From the NCBI RefSeq assembly GCF_022568795.1, contig NZ_JAKZHU010000003.1, forward strand, positions 62,001 through 126,000: 64,000 nt of DNA. Reading direction: 5' to 3'. Below, piece by piece: positions 55,372 to 63,472 of the stretch. The stretch's first letter is position 1. Each line of letters opens with the position of its first letter. The position numbers and the translations under genes were made by a program. Source of the stretch: Arsenicicoccus dermatophilus. GTDB lineage: Bacteria; Actinomycetota; Actinomycetes; Actinomycetales; Dermatophilaceae. Below the pieces are notes generated by a model. That model was given only the letters and a program-made list of their open reading frames with translations, had not been told where the DNA came from and ran no database searches.

Positions 55372-56001
55372 TCAGACGGTGCGGACCACGCGGGCGGGGT
55401 TGCCCACCACGACCACGCCGGGCGGCACGTCCTTGGTCACCACGGCGCCCGCCCCGACCACGGACCCCCGGCCGACGGTGACGCCCGCCAGCACGAGCGC
55501 CCCGCCCCCGAGCCACACGTCGTCCTCGATCGTGATCGGCTCGGCGGCCTCCCAGCCCTCCCCGCGGGCGACGGGGTCGAGCGGGTGGGTGGCCGTGAGC
55601 AGCTGGACGCCGGGGCCGATCTGGACCCGCTCGCCGATCCGGACGGGCGCCACGTCGAGGGCGACCAGCCCGAAGTTCGCGAAGGTCCCGGCGCCCACGT
55701 GCAGGTTGTCGCCGTAGTCGACGTAGACCGGAGCCCGCAGGTGCGCGCCCTCGGCATACGTCCCGAGGAGCTCGGTGAGCACCTCCCGCCGCTCGGGCGA
55801 GTCGGACGGCAGCGCGTTGGCCCGCTCCACGAGCTCCGTGGCCCGGCGCAGCAGCCCGCCCAGCTCCTCGTCCACCCGATAGAGGTCGCCTGCGTCCCGA
55901 CGCTCCCGCATCGTGCGACCGTCGTGCGGGTCGACGGCGGCGCCTGGCTCGGCGGAGGAGGTCCGCGGCTCGACAGGGTTAGTGGGCTGGGCATTCGTCA
56001 C
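55372..56001 (-). CDS. Maltose/galactoside O-acetyltransferase-like protein
   Basis: A 209-residue left-handed beta-helix acetyltransferase. 'TMRERRDAGDLYRVDEELGG' is the maltose acetyltransferase N-terminal domain; hexapeptide repeats begin near 'VYVDYGDNLHVGAGTFANFG', the catalytic His is in 'LLTATHPLDP', and 'DVWLGGGALVLAGVTVGRGS' follows. It transfers acetyl from acetyl-CoA to a sugar. GTG at 56001 is selected because TAGTCT lies 7 nt upstream. It is divergent from the MFS gene, with 31 nt between starts. Confidence 0.85.
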   Translation of the reverse strand: MTNAQPTNPVEPRTSSAEPGAAVDPHDGRTMRERRDAGDLYRVDEELGGLLRRATELVERANALPSDSPERREVLTELLGTYAEGAHLRAPVYVDYGDNLHVGAGTFANFGLVALDVAPVRIGERVQIGPGVQLLTATHPLDPVARGEGWEAAEPITIEDDVWLGGGALVLAGVTVGRGSVVGAGAVVTKDVPPGVVVVGNPARVVRTV

Positions 56002-56008
56002 GGGCAGG

Positions 56009-56014
56009 AGACTA
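56009..56014 (-). promoter_or_regulatory. -10 element TAGTCT, leaderless type
   Basis: TAGTCT on the minus strand ends 7 nt before GTG 56001. The short divergent spacer to the MFS start leaves little room for a 5' leader. Confidence 0.45.
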
Positions 56015-56032
56015 TCCGCGAGACACTGAGGT

Positions 56033-57349
56033 GTGACGAACACGCGCGCCTGGGTGGTCTGGGGAGTCGGGGTCGCGGCCTACACCGCGGCGGTGCTGCA
56101 GCGAACCTCCTTGGGGGTCGCCGGGATCGACGCCGCCGCCCGCTTCCACGCCCCGGCGGGGATCATCGCGAGCTTCGTGGTGCTGCAGCTGCTCGTCTAC
56201 TCCGGCCTGCAGGTGCCGGTGGGGGTCGCGCTCGACCGGTTGGGCACGCGGCGCATGGTGACGATCGGCGCCCTGCTGATGGCGGTGGGCCAGACGCTGA
56301 TGGCGACGGCGCACGACGTGCCCACCGCGATGGCCGCTCGCGTGCTGGTCGGCGCCGGCGACGCGATGACCTTCGGGTCGGTGATCCGGCTGGTGCCCGC
56401 GTGGTTCCCCGCGGCGCGCGTCCCGCTGATCACCCAGCTCACCGGCCTGATGGGTCAGGCCGGGCAGGTGCTCGCCGCCGTCCCGCTCGCCGCGCTGCTG
56501 CACGGGCCGGGCTGGTCGACGGCCTTCGGCGCGGCCGCCGTCGCCGCGGCCCTGTCCTGCGTCCTCGCCGCCACCCTCCTCCAGGACCGCCCGGCCGGCG
56601 CGCCCGCCATCGCGCCGCACGAGCGGGAGCCCATCCAGCGGGAGGTCACCGCCGTGCTGCGCCACCCCGGCACCTGGCTGGGCATGTTCACGCACGGGGC
56701 GACGGGCTTCTGGTCGCTGTGCTTCGCGATGATGTGGGGCGTGCCCTATCTCGTGCAGGGCGAGGGACTCTCGCGCGAGACGGCCTCGGGGCTGCTCACC
56801 CTCCTCGTGGTCCTCGGCCTGGTGATCGGTCCGGTCCTCGGCCTGCTGACCCAGCGCCACCCCCTGCGCCGCAGCAACCTGGCGATCGGCATCGCCCTGG
56901 TCAACCTGCTGCCCTGGGTGGCGGTGCTGCTGTGGCCCGGGCGGGCACCGCTGTGGCTGCTCGTCGTCCTCGTCGTGGGTCTGGCCTCGGGCGGCCCGGG
57001 GTCGGGGATCGGCTTCGACTTCGCGCGCACCTTCACGCCCTCGCACCGCCTCGGCGCGGCCACCGGCGTGGTGATCATGGGGTCCTTCGTGGCCGGCCTC
57101 GTCTCGATCCTGACGATCGGTCTGGTCCTCGACCGTTCCGCCGGCGGACATCCCTACACGTTGCACGACTTCCGGCTCGCCATGGCCACCCAGGTGCCCA
57201 TCGGCGTGGCCCTGCTCGCGGCGCTCTACGTCACCCGCTCCCGGGCCCGGCGCCGCTGGGCGCAGGACGAGGGCGTGGTGGTGCCGACCTGGAGCGAGGC
57301 GCTGTCGCGGGAGTTCGGGCCGCTGCTGGAGCGGCTGCGCCGACGCTGA
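56033..57349 (+). CDS. Major facilitator superfamily transporter
   Basis: A 438-residue carrier with twelve predicted helices. 'VPVGVALDRLGTRRMVTIGALLM' is the loop 2-3 MFS motif and 'GQTLMATAHDVPTAMAARVLVGAGDAMTFGS' is helix 4. The layout resembles oxalate/formate or nitrate-type MFS carriers, but the substrate cannot be read. GTG at 56033. A basic C-terminal tail follows. Confidence 0.85.
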   Translation: MTNTRAWVVWGVGVAAYTAAVLQRTSLGVAGIDAAARFHAPAGIIASFVVLQLLVYSGLQVPVGVALDRLGTRRMVTIGALLMAVGQTLMATAHDVPTAMAARVLVGAGDAMTFGSVIRLVPAWFPAARVPLITQLTGLMGQAGQVLAAVPLAALLHGPGWSTAFGAAAVAAALSCVLAATLLQDRPAGAPAIAPHEREPIQREVTAVLRHPGTWLGMFTHGATGFWSLCFAMMWGVPYLVQGEGLSRETASGLLTLLVVLGLVIGPVLGLLTQRHPLRRSNLAIGIALVNLLPWVAVLLWPGRAPLWLLVVLVVGLASGGPGSGIGFDFARTFTPSHRLGAATGVVIMGSFVAGLVSILTIGLVLDRSAGGHPYTLHDFRLAMATQVPIGVALLAALYVTRSRARRRWAQDEGVVVPTWSEALSREFGPLLERLRRR

Positions 57350-57394
57350 CCGGCACAGCCGGAGCCGCCCTCGCACGACCGGCGACCGGCGCGC

Positions 57395-57703
57395 TCAGGC
57401 GATCGGGACCCAGCGGTCCCGGACCCGCCGCGCCGCGCGGCCGTTGCGGCAGCGGGCGACCTGCGCGACGGCGTGCACGACCCGCGCCCGCACCATCCGC
57501 GCGTCGTGCTCCTCGTCGTCGCGTCCGCTCGCGTCCACCGTGAACCGCACCCAGATCCGCGGCATCCCGCCCACGACGTCCAGCCCGTCCGCCTCCACCA
57601 CGTGGGTCGCCCGGACCGTGCGAACCGCGGTCTCCAGCACCTCCGGCGGCGCGTGCCCCGGCAGGACGTCGAGGATGTCGAGGGTGATCCGGTACGACGG
57701 CAT
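57395..57703 (-). CDS. Hypothetical protein downstream of the class IV aminotransferase
   Basis: A 102-residue protein beginning MPSYRITLDILDVLPGHAPP and containing 'GGMPRIWVRFTVDASG'; not recognised. ATG at 57703 lies inside a GTATGCC heptamer and follows GAGGGT. Only 8 nt separate it from the aminotransferase stop, so co-transcription is likely. Confidence 0.6.
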   Translation of the reverse strand: MPSYRITLDILDVLPGHAPPEVLETAVRTVRATHVVEADGLDVVGGMPRIWVRFTVDASGRDDEEHDARMVRARVVHAVAQVARCRNGRAARRVRDRWVPIA

Positions 57704-57711
57704 ACCAACCC

Positions 57712-58575
57712 TCAGAAGCCGTTGAGCTCGCGCAGGATCGCGGTCGCCCGCTCGTCCTGGGCCACCGCCCGGCCGTCGACGGCCGTCACCGGGGCGATCC
57801 CGCGGACCGACGACACCAGCCAGACGCCCTCGGCGGCCAGCAGCTCGTCGACGGCGCCGAGCCGCTCCTCGCAGCGCCACCCCGCGGCGGCCGTCGCCTG
57901 GGCGAAGACCTTGGCCCGGCTGATCGACGCCAGGATCCCGGTGGCCCCGGTCGGCGTGGTGGTGAGCACCCCGTCCCGCAGCCACAGCACCGCCGACGTC
58001 GGCCCTTCGAGCACGAATCCGTCGCTGCTGGTGAAGATCACGTCGTCCGCGCCGCGCCGGGACGCCTCGCGCTTGGCGGCGACGTTCACGGCATACGCGA
58101 TGGTCTTGACCCCGCCGAGCAGCCACGGCGCGTCCGCGAAGGCATCGCTGGGCATCCCCCGCGACAGGGTGACCACGGTGATCCCGCCACGCTGGCGCCG
58201 GGTGGTCTCGTCGACCTCGGTGAGCGTCACGACGGCGAGGGGGCTGCCGGCGCGGTGCTCGTCGCCGCGGGTGAGCAGCAGCTTGAGGCCGATCTCGTCC
58301 CCGCCGGTCCACTCCTGCAGGGCGTCGCCGACCAGGCCGATCCAGTCGTCGTCGTCGGGACCGTCGATCCCGAGCGCGTCGGCCGAGCGCCGCAGCCGGT
58401 CGAGGTGCTCGTCGAGGTCGTGGACCAGCCAGCCCTCGCCGTCCCACTCGACGAGGGTCGCGTCGAAGCAGCCGTCGCCGCGGGTCAGCCCGAGGTCGTC
58501 GGCCCCGGCGACCGGATCGGTGGGGGCCACGACTCCGCGGCCGAGCACGGCCACGACCTGGTGCGCATCAGTCAT
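57712..58575 (-). CDS. Class IV aminotransferase / aminodeoxychorismate lyase-like
   Basis: A 287-residue PLP enzyme of fold type IV. 'TRGDGCFDATLVEWDGEGW' is the N-terminal hallmark of the aminodeoxychorismate lyase group, the PLP Lys is in 'GVKTIAYAVNV', and 'DDVIFTSSDGFVLEGPTSAV' carries the conserved Glu and phosphate site. Aminodeoxychorismate lyase (PabC) for folate is most likely, with branched-chain or D-amino acid aminotransferase as alternatives. ATG at 58575 has TACGGT 6 nt upstream. Confidence 0.85.
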   Translation of the reverse strand: MTDAHQVVAVLGRGVVAPTDPVAGADDLGLTRGDGCFDATLVEWDGEGWLVHDLDEHLDRLRRSADALGIDGPDDDDWIGLVGDALQEWTGGDEIGLKLLLTRGDEHRAGSPLAVVTLTEVDETTRRQRGGITVVTLSRGMPSDAFADAPWLLGGVKTIAYAVNVAAKREASRRGADDVIFTSSDGFVLEGPTSAVLWLRDGVLTTTPTGATGILASISRAKVFAQATAAAGWRCEERLGAVDELLAAEGVWLVSSVRGIAPVTAVDGRAVAQDERATAILRELNGF

Positions 58576-58581
58576 GCCCAG

Positions 58582-58587
58582 ACCGTA
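58582..58587 (-). promoter_or_regulatory. -10 element TACGGT, leaderless type
   Basis: Same 19-nt minus-strand string as before the mutarotase (GGCATACGGTCTGGGCATG), placing TACGGT 6 nt before the aminotransferase ATG. Confidence 0.55.
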
Positions 58588-58668
58588 TGCCGTGAGACCT
58601 GGGACACAAACCCGCCACCACGGAGCGGCGTCCCCACCACACCGCCCATCCCCACCCGCCGCGCCCAC

Positions 58669-58732
58669 CACGTGCCCCTGCTGGCCGCGACACGCCGCCC
58701 GCACCCCACCAGCAGGGGAACGTGGCGGCGCG
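58669..58732. repeat. Dispersed REP-like element, copy 2
   Basis: CCACGTGCCCCTGCTGG and a near-complementary CCAGCAGGGGAACGTGG flank CGACACGCCGCCCG. The centre is identical, and the left arm similar, to the element at 42959-43020. The rest of the 58576-58833 interval shows no gene. Confidence 0.55.
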
Positions 58733-58833
58733 GACCTCGGCGACAGGCGGCGGCCATGACCTCCTCGCGGCTCGCCCTGCGCCCCGCCGACCCTGCCGGA
58801 GCACCAGCTGCGTCCCTGAGCGGGCGAGTCGGG

Positions 58834-59400
58834 TCAGGCGGGGAGGCGGCTGCGGATGCCCTCGACCAGCAGCTCCAGGCCGTAGTCGAACCGCTCGTCC
58901 GGGTCGTCAGGAACTCCCCCGGTCGCCGGCGCCACCCCGAAGGCCCGCATCTGCGCGTGCCCCTGCTCGTCCACGGTGTGCCCCATCACGAAGTGCAGCA
59001 CGGTCGCGGCGGCCGCCCGGGCCGCCGGCGCCCGCAGCCCGGCCTGGTGGAGCACCGCGACGAGCCCGCGCGTCGGGTCCACCGACTCGGCCCGCATGGC
59101 CAGCACCGAGGCGACGAGCTCGGCCCCGTCCCGGTGGGCCGTGAGCACGCCGCGCAGCCCGTGCGCCCAGGCCCGCACCTGCTCGTCCCAGGCGGACGTC
59201 GCGTCCGGGGCGGGCACCGACCCGAGCCAGCTCTCCGCGATCGCGGCCAGCAGGGTCTGCTTGTTGGCGACGTGCCAGTAGAGCGCGGACGGCTGCACCT
59301 CGAGAGCGCCCGCGAGCTTGCGCATCGACAGGTCCGCGAAGCCGTAGGCGTCCAGGGTCGCCACGGCCACGGCGAGCACCTCGTCCCTCGTCAGCGGCAC
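58834..59400 (-). CDS. bioQ: TetR-family repressor, probable BioQ
   Basis: A TetR/AcrR repressor of 188 residues from GTG 59400. The helix-turn-helix is 'LSMRKLAGALEVQPSALYWHVANKQTLL', a TetR-class form, and the TetR C-terminal domain follows. The GTG has GGGAGG upstream; an in-frame ATG at 59451 would lie inside the operator. It is divergent from bioB and the intergenic space has two TGAAC-N3-GTTCA dyads, close to the BioQ operator described in Corynebacterium and mycobacteria (TGAAC-N3-GTTAC). Repression of bioB and of itself is inferred from that match. Confidence 0.75.
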   Translation of the reverse strand: MPLTRDEVLAVAVATLDAYGFADLSMRKLAGALEVQPSALYWHVANKQTLLAAIAESWLGSVPAPDATSAWDEQVRAWAHGLRGVLTAHRDGAELVASVLAMRAESVDPTRGLVAVLHQAGLRAPAARAAAATVLHFVMGHTVDEQGHAQMRAFGVAPATGGVPDDPDERFDYGLELLVEGIRSRLPA

Positions 59401-59450
59401 AGGCCCCCACCTCCCCCTCGCGTCGACGGACCGGACCCCCCTAGTTAACA

Positions 59451-59477
59451 TGAACGCTGTTCATTGAACGCCGTTCA
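59451..59477. promoter_or_regulatory. Two tandem BioQ-type operators
   Basis: TGAAC-GCT-GTTCA (59451-59463) and TGAAC-GCC-GTTCA (59465-59477) are both perfect 13-bp dyads, with centres 14 bp apart, and together they form a larger palindrome. They occupy the bioQ-bioB intergenic space, so one repressor array can control both directions. TTAACT/AGTTAA next to the left site is a possible -10 region. Confidence 0.75.
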
Positions 59478-59493
59478 TGTCGAGGGAGACCCC

Positions 59494-60798
59494 ATGCCGA
59501 CCCAGACCATCGACCTGCAGGACCTGGCCGCTCGCGGCCGCCGCGGCGAGTCGTGCTCGCGCGACGAGGCCCTCGCCGTCCTCGCCCTGCCGGACAGCGC
59601 GGTCCTCGACCTGGTCGCCACCGCGGGCAGCGTGCGCCGCGAGTTCTTCGGCAACCGCGTGAAGATGAACTACCTGGTCAACCTCAAGTCCGGCCTGTGC
59701 CCCGAGGACTGCTCCTACTGCTCGCAGGCCCGCGGCTCCGAGGCCGACGTGCTCAAGTACTCCTGGCTGAGCAAGGACAAGGCCGTCGAGGCGGCCACCG
59801 CCGGCATCCACGGCGGCGCCAAGCGGGTCTGCCTGGTGGCCAGCGGCCGCGGTCCCTCCGACCGGGACATCGACAAGGTGACCGGCATCGTCGAGGCGAT
59901 CAAGGAGGCCGACCCCGAGATCGAGGTCTGCGCCTGCCTGGGCTTCCTCAAGGGCAACCAGGGCGACCGGCTCAAGGCCGCCGGCGTCGACGCCTACAAC
60001 CACAACCTCAACACCGCCGAGTCCAAGTACGACGAGGTCTGCACCACCCACACCTACGCCGACCGGGTCGACACCGTCCGCAAGGCCCACCTGGCCGAGC
60101 TCTCCGCCTGCTCCGGCTTCATCGCGGGCATGGACGAGACCGACGAGGACCTCGTCGACCTGGCCTTCGCCCTGCGCGAGGTGGGGGCCGACTCCATCCC
60201 CGTCAACTTCCTGCTTCCCTTCGAGGGCACGCCCATGGCGGGCAAGGGCATGATCAGCCCGCAGCGCTGCCTCAAGATCCTGGCGATGATCCGGTTCGTC
60301 AACCCCGACACCGAGATCCGCATGGCCGCGGGCCGCGAGGTGCACCTGCGCTCGATGCAGCCGATGGGTCTGCACATCGCCAACTCGATCTTCCTGGGCG
60401 ACTACCTCACCAGCGAGGGTGCGCCCGGCCGCGCGGACCTGGAGATGCTGCGCGACAACGGCTTCGTGCCCGAGGGCGCTCCCGACGACTGGGCGGACAG
60501 CCTGGACCAGGTCGACGTGGGTGCGTATGCCGAGCCGGCGCCTGCGGGCGGCTGCGGCTCGTCCGGCGACGGTTGCGGAGGGTGCGGCTCCGCAGGTGGC
60601 GGGTGCGGCGGCCACGGCGACACCCGCCCGCACGGGAAGGGTCACCCGCACGACGGCGACACCGCCGCCCCGGGGCGCGCGGCCTCCTCCACGGACGAGG
60701 AGGCGCAGAGCGGCTTCTCCGCCGTGGCGGCCTTCGACGGTCCGGTGGTCACCCCCCGCAAGCGCGGTGCCGGCACGGAGCTGCCCGCCAACGCCTGA
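59494..60798 (+). CDS. bioB: Biotin synthase with Cys/His-rich C-terminal tail
   Basis: A radical-SAM enzyme converting dethiobiotin to biotin. The SAM cluster motif C69-x3-C73-x2-C76 is in '[15 protein letters not shown]', followed by '[14 protein letters not shown]', '[11 protein letters not shown]', '[21 protein letters not shown]' and 'INFLL'-type '[15 protein letters not shown]' with '[15 protein letters not shown]' (Arg ligand of the 2Fe-2S cluster). The enzyme core ends near residue 350; a further 85 residues include four Cys in a Gly-rich run ('[20 protein letters not shown]') and a His-rich stretch. ATG at 59494 follows GAGGGA. No other biotin genes lie nearby. Confidence 0.92.
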   Translation: MPTQTIDLQDLAARGRRGESCSRDEALAVLALPDSAVLDLVATAGSVRREFFGNRVKMNYLVNLKSGLCPEDCSYCSQARGSEADVLKYSWLSKDKAVEAATAGIHGGAKRVCLVASGRGPSDRDIDKVTGIVEAIKEADPEIEVCACLGFLKGNQGDRLKAAGVDAYNHNLNTAESKYDEVCTTHTYADRVDTVRKAHLAELSACSGFIAGMDETDEDLVDLAFALREVGADSIPVNFLLPFEGTPMAGKGMISPQRCLKILAMIRFVNPDTEIRMAAGREVHLRSMQPMGLHIANSIFLGDYLTSEGAPGRADLEMLRDNGFVPEGAPDDWADSLDQVDVGAYAEPAPAGGCGSSGDGCGGCGSAGGGCGGHGDTRPHGKGHPHDGDTAAPGRAASSTDEEAQSGFSAVAAFDGPVVTPRKRGAGTELPANA

Positions 60799-61082
60799 CC
60801 GGTCGGGGTGCGGTGGGGCTCAGCCTCACCGCGCCGCGCCCCCGGCTGCCGAGCACGGTGGCCGGTGCCAGGAAGCGGGACCACCGCCCTGCGACAACCG
60901 GTCGACGAACGACCAGGCGCGCAGTCGGCGGGATGTCGGGGCGTCGACGGGACCTCGACGCCGCCGGGTGCGACGGTGCCCTGTCCGCGAGACGACAGGC
61001 AGGTCACCGTGGTCCCGAGGCGACGACGAGGGCGGTCCGACCGGCGGCGCAGGAGCCGGTCAGACGACGGTGCGAGAGCCGG

Positions 61083-61346
61083 TCAGCCGGCGGTGCGGCG
61101 TAGCTCGACGACCTCGCAGGAGCGACCGCCCGGACCCGCTGGTGTGGGGCTGTGCCCCAAGCTGTCCAGGAGGGTCGCGGTCGCGAGGGCGATGTCCTCG
61201 ACCGCCCGGGAGCACGCCTCCTCGTCACCCTGGCGCGGCTTGGCCCGCCCGGTGAGCCGGCGCACGTACTGCAGCGCCACGGCGCGAGCATCTGCGGTCG
61301 TGGCGCTCTGGTCGGTGCCGGGCACTGCTCGACCGATGCGGCGCAT
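61083..61346 (-). CDS. DUF2277 family protein
   Basis: An 87-residue protein. 'ATTADARAVALQYVRRLTGRAKP' and 'ACSRAVEDIALATATLLDSLG' match the DUF2277 core well. The usual start of the family, with M-C-R-N-I, is replaced by MRRIGRAVPG, so the conserved N-terminal Cys is missing. Function unknown. An in-frame start at 61406 is possible but would add an atypical basic leader. The preceding stretch 60799-61082 shows no gene. Confidence 0.65.
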   Translation of the reverse strand: MRRIGRAVPGTDQSATTADARAVALQYVRRLTGRAKPRQGDEEACSRAVEDIALATATLLDSLGHSPTPAGPGGRSCEVVELRRTAG

Positions 61347-61442
61347 GCGTCGACGGTAGCGACGAGCCAGTCCCCGTCGAACGGCGATCCGAGACAGTGC
61401 AGCCATCCAGCCGAGCCCTGAGGCACGCAGCGTGACGACCGA

Positions 61443-62078
61443 TCAGGACTGCGCCACCGCCGGGCGGGCCAGGAGCTCGTGCAGCTCGCCGAGCGCAGCA
61501 CGCGACCTGTTCACCGTGTCGCGGGCGACCTCGCGGACCTCGGGGTCGGTGGAGGCCCGCTCGATCGTCGTCGCCAGGCGCGAGGCCCCCTCGGCGTGGG
61601 TGATCATCAGCTCCAGCCAGCGGCGGTCGAAGTCGGTGCCCCGGAGCCTGAGCAGCTCGGTGACGTCCTGCTCCGACATACGGCCGGGGACCGGCGCCTG
61701 CTCCCCCACCGGGACGACGCTCGCGCCACGCCGGCCCAGCAGCTCGCGCAGCCGCACCACCTGCGGGTGCTGGTCGTCCAGGAGCCGGCGAGCCAGCCAC
61801 TGCACGTCGGGTGACGCGTCGTGCTCGCTCAGGGCGATCCGGGAGACGTCGTGGGTCTGGTTGCAGTGCGGGACCATCGCGGACAAGAAGGCCAGGTCGC
61901 GCTCCCGCTGCGTGGCGGGAGTCGGCCACGACGTGCGGGTGGCCGGCGGCGTCGGCGTCGGCTCGGCGGCGGACTCCAGCACCGGCTGGCGTGGGCCACC
62001 GCAGCCCGCGAGCGCCAGGGAGAGCGCCAGCGGGGCCAGGACTCGGGCGGGTCCGCCCAGGCGCGACGACGCAGCCAT
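61443..62078 (-). CDS. DUF305 domain lipoprotein
   Basis: About 211 residues. The signal peptide ends in the lipobox 'LAGC' (Cys about 26) and a Pro/Thr-rich linker follows. The DUF305 domain is seen in 'FLSAMVPHCNQTHDVSRIAL' and 'RWLELMITHAEGASRLA', four-helix-bundle segments with conserved His, the first motif being altered (usually M-I-P-H-H). DUF305 proteins are often associated with copper or metal handling. ATG at 62078 overlaps no gene but lies 4 nt from the GAF-ANTAR stop. Confidence 0.82.
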   Translation of the reverse strand: MAASSRLGGPARVLAPLALSLALAGCGGPRQPVLESAAEPTPTPPATRTSWPTPATQRERDLAFLSAMVPHCNQTHDVSRIALSEHDASPDVQWLARRLLDDQHPQVVRLRELLGRRGASVVPVGEQAPVPGRMSEQDVTELLRLRGTDFDRRWLELMITHAEGASRLATTIERASTDPEVREVARDTVNRSRAALGELHELLARPAVAQS

Positions 62079-62081
62079 CAC

Positions 62082-62831
62082 TCAGCCTTCACTCTCGGGG
62101 GACGACCCGGTGCGTGGGGCCTTGTGCGCGACGTACTGCACCCGCTGGCCCGTGACGATCTCCTCGGCCAGGGTGGCCAGGCGGATGTTGAGGTCCTGGC
62201 TGGTCTTGCGGAGGATCTCGAAGGCCTTCTGGTCGTCCACCCGGTGCGCCGCCATGAGCAGCCCGATGGCCTTGCCGATCTCACGGGACGTGCCCAGCGC
62301 GCGCTCGAGATGGGTGGTGGTGTCCTGCGCTCGCGCCCCCATGACGGCGACGGAGGCGAAGGAGGCGAGCACGGCCCCCTGATCGGCGGCGGCCTGGTCC
62401 ATGGCGTGCGGGGTGTCGGAGAACAGGTCGAGCGAGCCGACCTTCTGCTCGTCCAGGAGGAGGCGGTAGCCGATCATGCCCCGCACCGGCGTCTCGGACA
62501 GCACCCGGGCCGCGAGCTCGGGCCAGGGAGTGCCGTCGGACAGGTCCGGGTCGTGCTGGAAGGCCTCGTCGAGGATGGCGTCGACGCACGGGCCCTGGGC
62601 CAGCGCCAGCTCCAGGTCGTCGACGGCGATGGCGACGTCATCGGTGGCCGCCGCGGTGTAGAACCGCCCCTTGGCGTCGACGAGCATCAGCGCCGCGTGG
62701 TCGCACCCGGCGACGAGGGAGACCGCTGCGGTGACGACAGCCTGGTAGATCGCCTGCGGAGCGGCCTGACCGTGGATCAAGGTGGCGAGCTCCGCGAAGA
62801 CCGCGGCAGGCTCGGCCTTGACCGTGGTCAT
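62082..62831 (-). CDS. GAF and ANTAR domain transcription antitermination regulator
   Basis: A 249-residue protein: GAF sensor (about 15-165, 'CDHAALMLVDAKGRFYTAAA', 'GPCVDAILDEAFQHDPDLSD') and C-terminal ANTAR RNA-binding domain ('LERALGTSREIGKAIGLLMA' through 'NIRLATLAEEIV'). Such proteins bind nascent RNA hairpins in response to a signal. Second ANTAR protein in the window. ATG at 62831 follows GGGAG. It is followed within 4 nt by the DUF305 gene. Confidence 0.88.
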   Translation of the reverse strand: MTTVKAEPAAVFAELATLIHGQAAPQAIYQAVVTAAVSLVAGCDHAALMLVDAKGRFYTAAATDDVAIAVDDLELALAQGPCVDAILDEAFQHDPDLSDGTPWPELAARVLSETPVRGMIGYRLLLDEQKVGSLDLFSDTPHAMDQAAADQGAVLASFASVAVMGARAQDTTTHLERALGTSREIGKAIGLLMAAHRVDDQKAFEILRKTSQDLNIRLATLAEEIVTGQRVQYVAHKAPRTGSSPESEG

Positions 62832-62901
62832 GCTGCACTCCCGCTCGTCGACAGATGGTGACGACATCCTAGTGCGCCGTCACCTGACGCCGCCGAGGCT
62901 A

Positions 62902-62936
62902 CCCGGGCCCGGTGGAGGTGCTTCACCGGGCCCGGG
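62902..62936 (-). terminator. 13-bp hairpin after the DUF6918-like gene
   Basis: CCCGGGCCCGGTG (62902-62914) is exactly complementary to 62924-62936 around a 9-nt loop, 7 nt beyond the stop of the minus-strand DUF6918-like gene. Confidence 0.8.
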
Positions 62937-62942
62937 ACGCGA

Positions 62943-63380
62943 TCAGGACGCGAGGGTCTCGATGGCCGCGCCGACGCGCGGGAGAGCAGCCTCGACGTGC
63001 TCCTTGGCCTTGGGGCGAACGCCGTTGTAGACCTTGGCGATCGCCGCGTGCTTGGGGTTGGCCGCACGCTTGTCCGAGACGGCCAGGAGCGCGTCCGCGG
63101 CCTGCGAGGAGTTGGCGGCCAGGTGCTCGCCGAAGGGCGTGGTGCCGCGGGTCGCCCACAGCGGCTGCAGAGCAGCGGCCGCGTCGGGCAGCATGGCGTC
63201 GACGGCCTTGCGGACGATGCCGTCGTTGATCTTCTTCACGGCGGAGTATGCCGTCTTGAGAACCGTGCCGCTGACGCCCTTCTTGTCGGCGATCTCCGCG
63301 TCGACGACACCGGTGAGGGTGTCGACCGCGGTGTCGCGGCGGGCAGGGTCGAGCAGGGTCTCGGGCAGGGATGTGGTCAT
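62943..63380 (-). CDS. DUF6918-like alpha-helical protein
   Basis: A 145-residue soluble helical protein beginning MTTSLPETLLDPARRDTAVD and containing 'VSGTVLKTAYSAVKKINDGI' and 'AKEHVEAALPRVGAAIETL'. This resembles the actinobacterial DUF6918 family of unknown function. ATG at 63380 follows GGAAGG. A strong terminator follows. Confidence 0.65.
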   Translation of the reverse strand: MTTSLPETLLDPARRDTAVDTLTGVVDAEIADKKGVSGTVLKTAYSAVKKINDGIVRKAVDAMLPDAAAALQPLWATRGTTPFGEHLAANSSQAADALLAVSDKRAANPKHAAIAKVYNGVRPKAKEHVEAALPRVGAAIETLAS

Positions 63381-63472
63381 GCGTGGCCTTCCAGTGATGG
63401 ACATGAGCTGGCGCCCGGGACTGCAGAGGTCCCCCCTGGCGCCGTGCCCGCGTCGTGCGGGCAGGCCCCAAC

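Noticed and set aside
59401-59493. Riboswitch upstream of bioB
   Set aside because: The spacer is only about 90 nt and is filled by two repressor dyads; no structured aptamer is visible.
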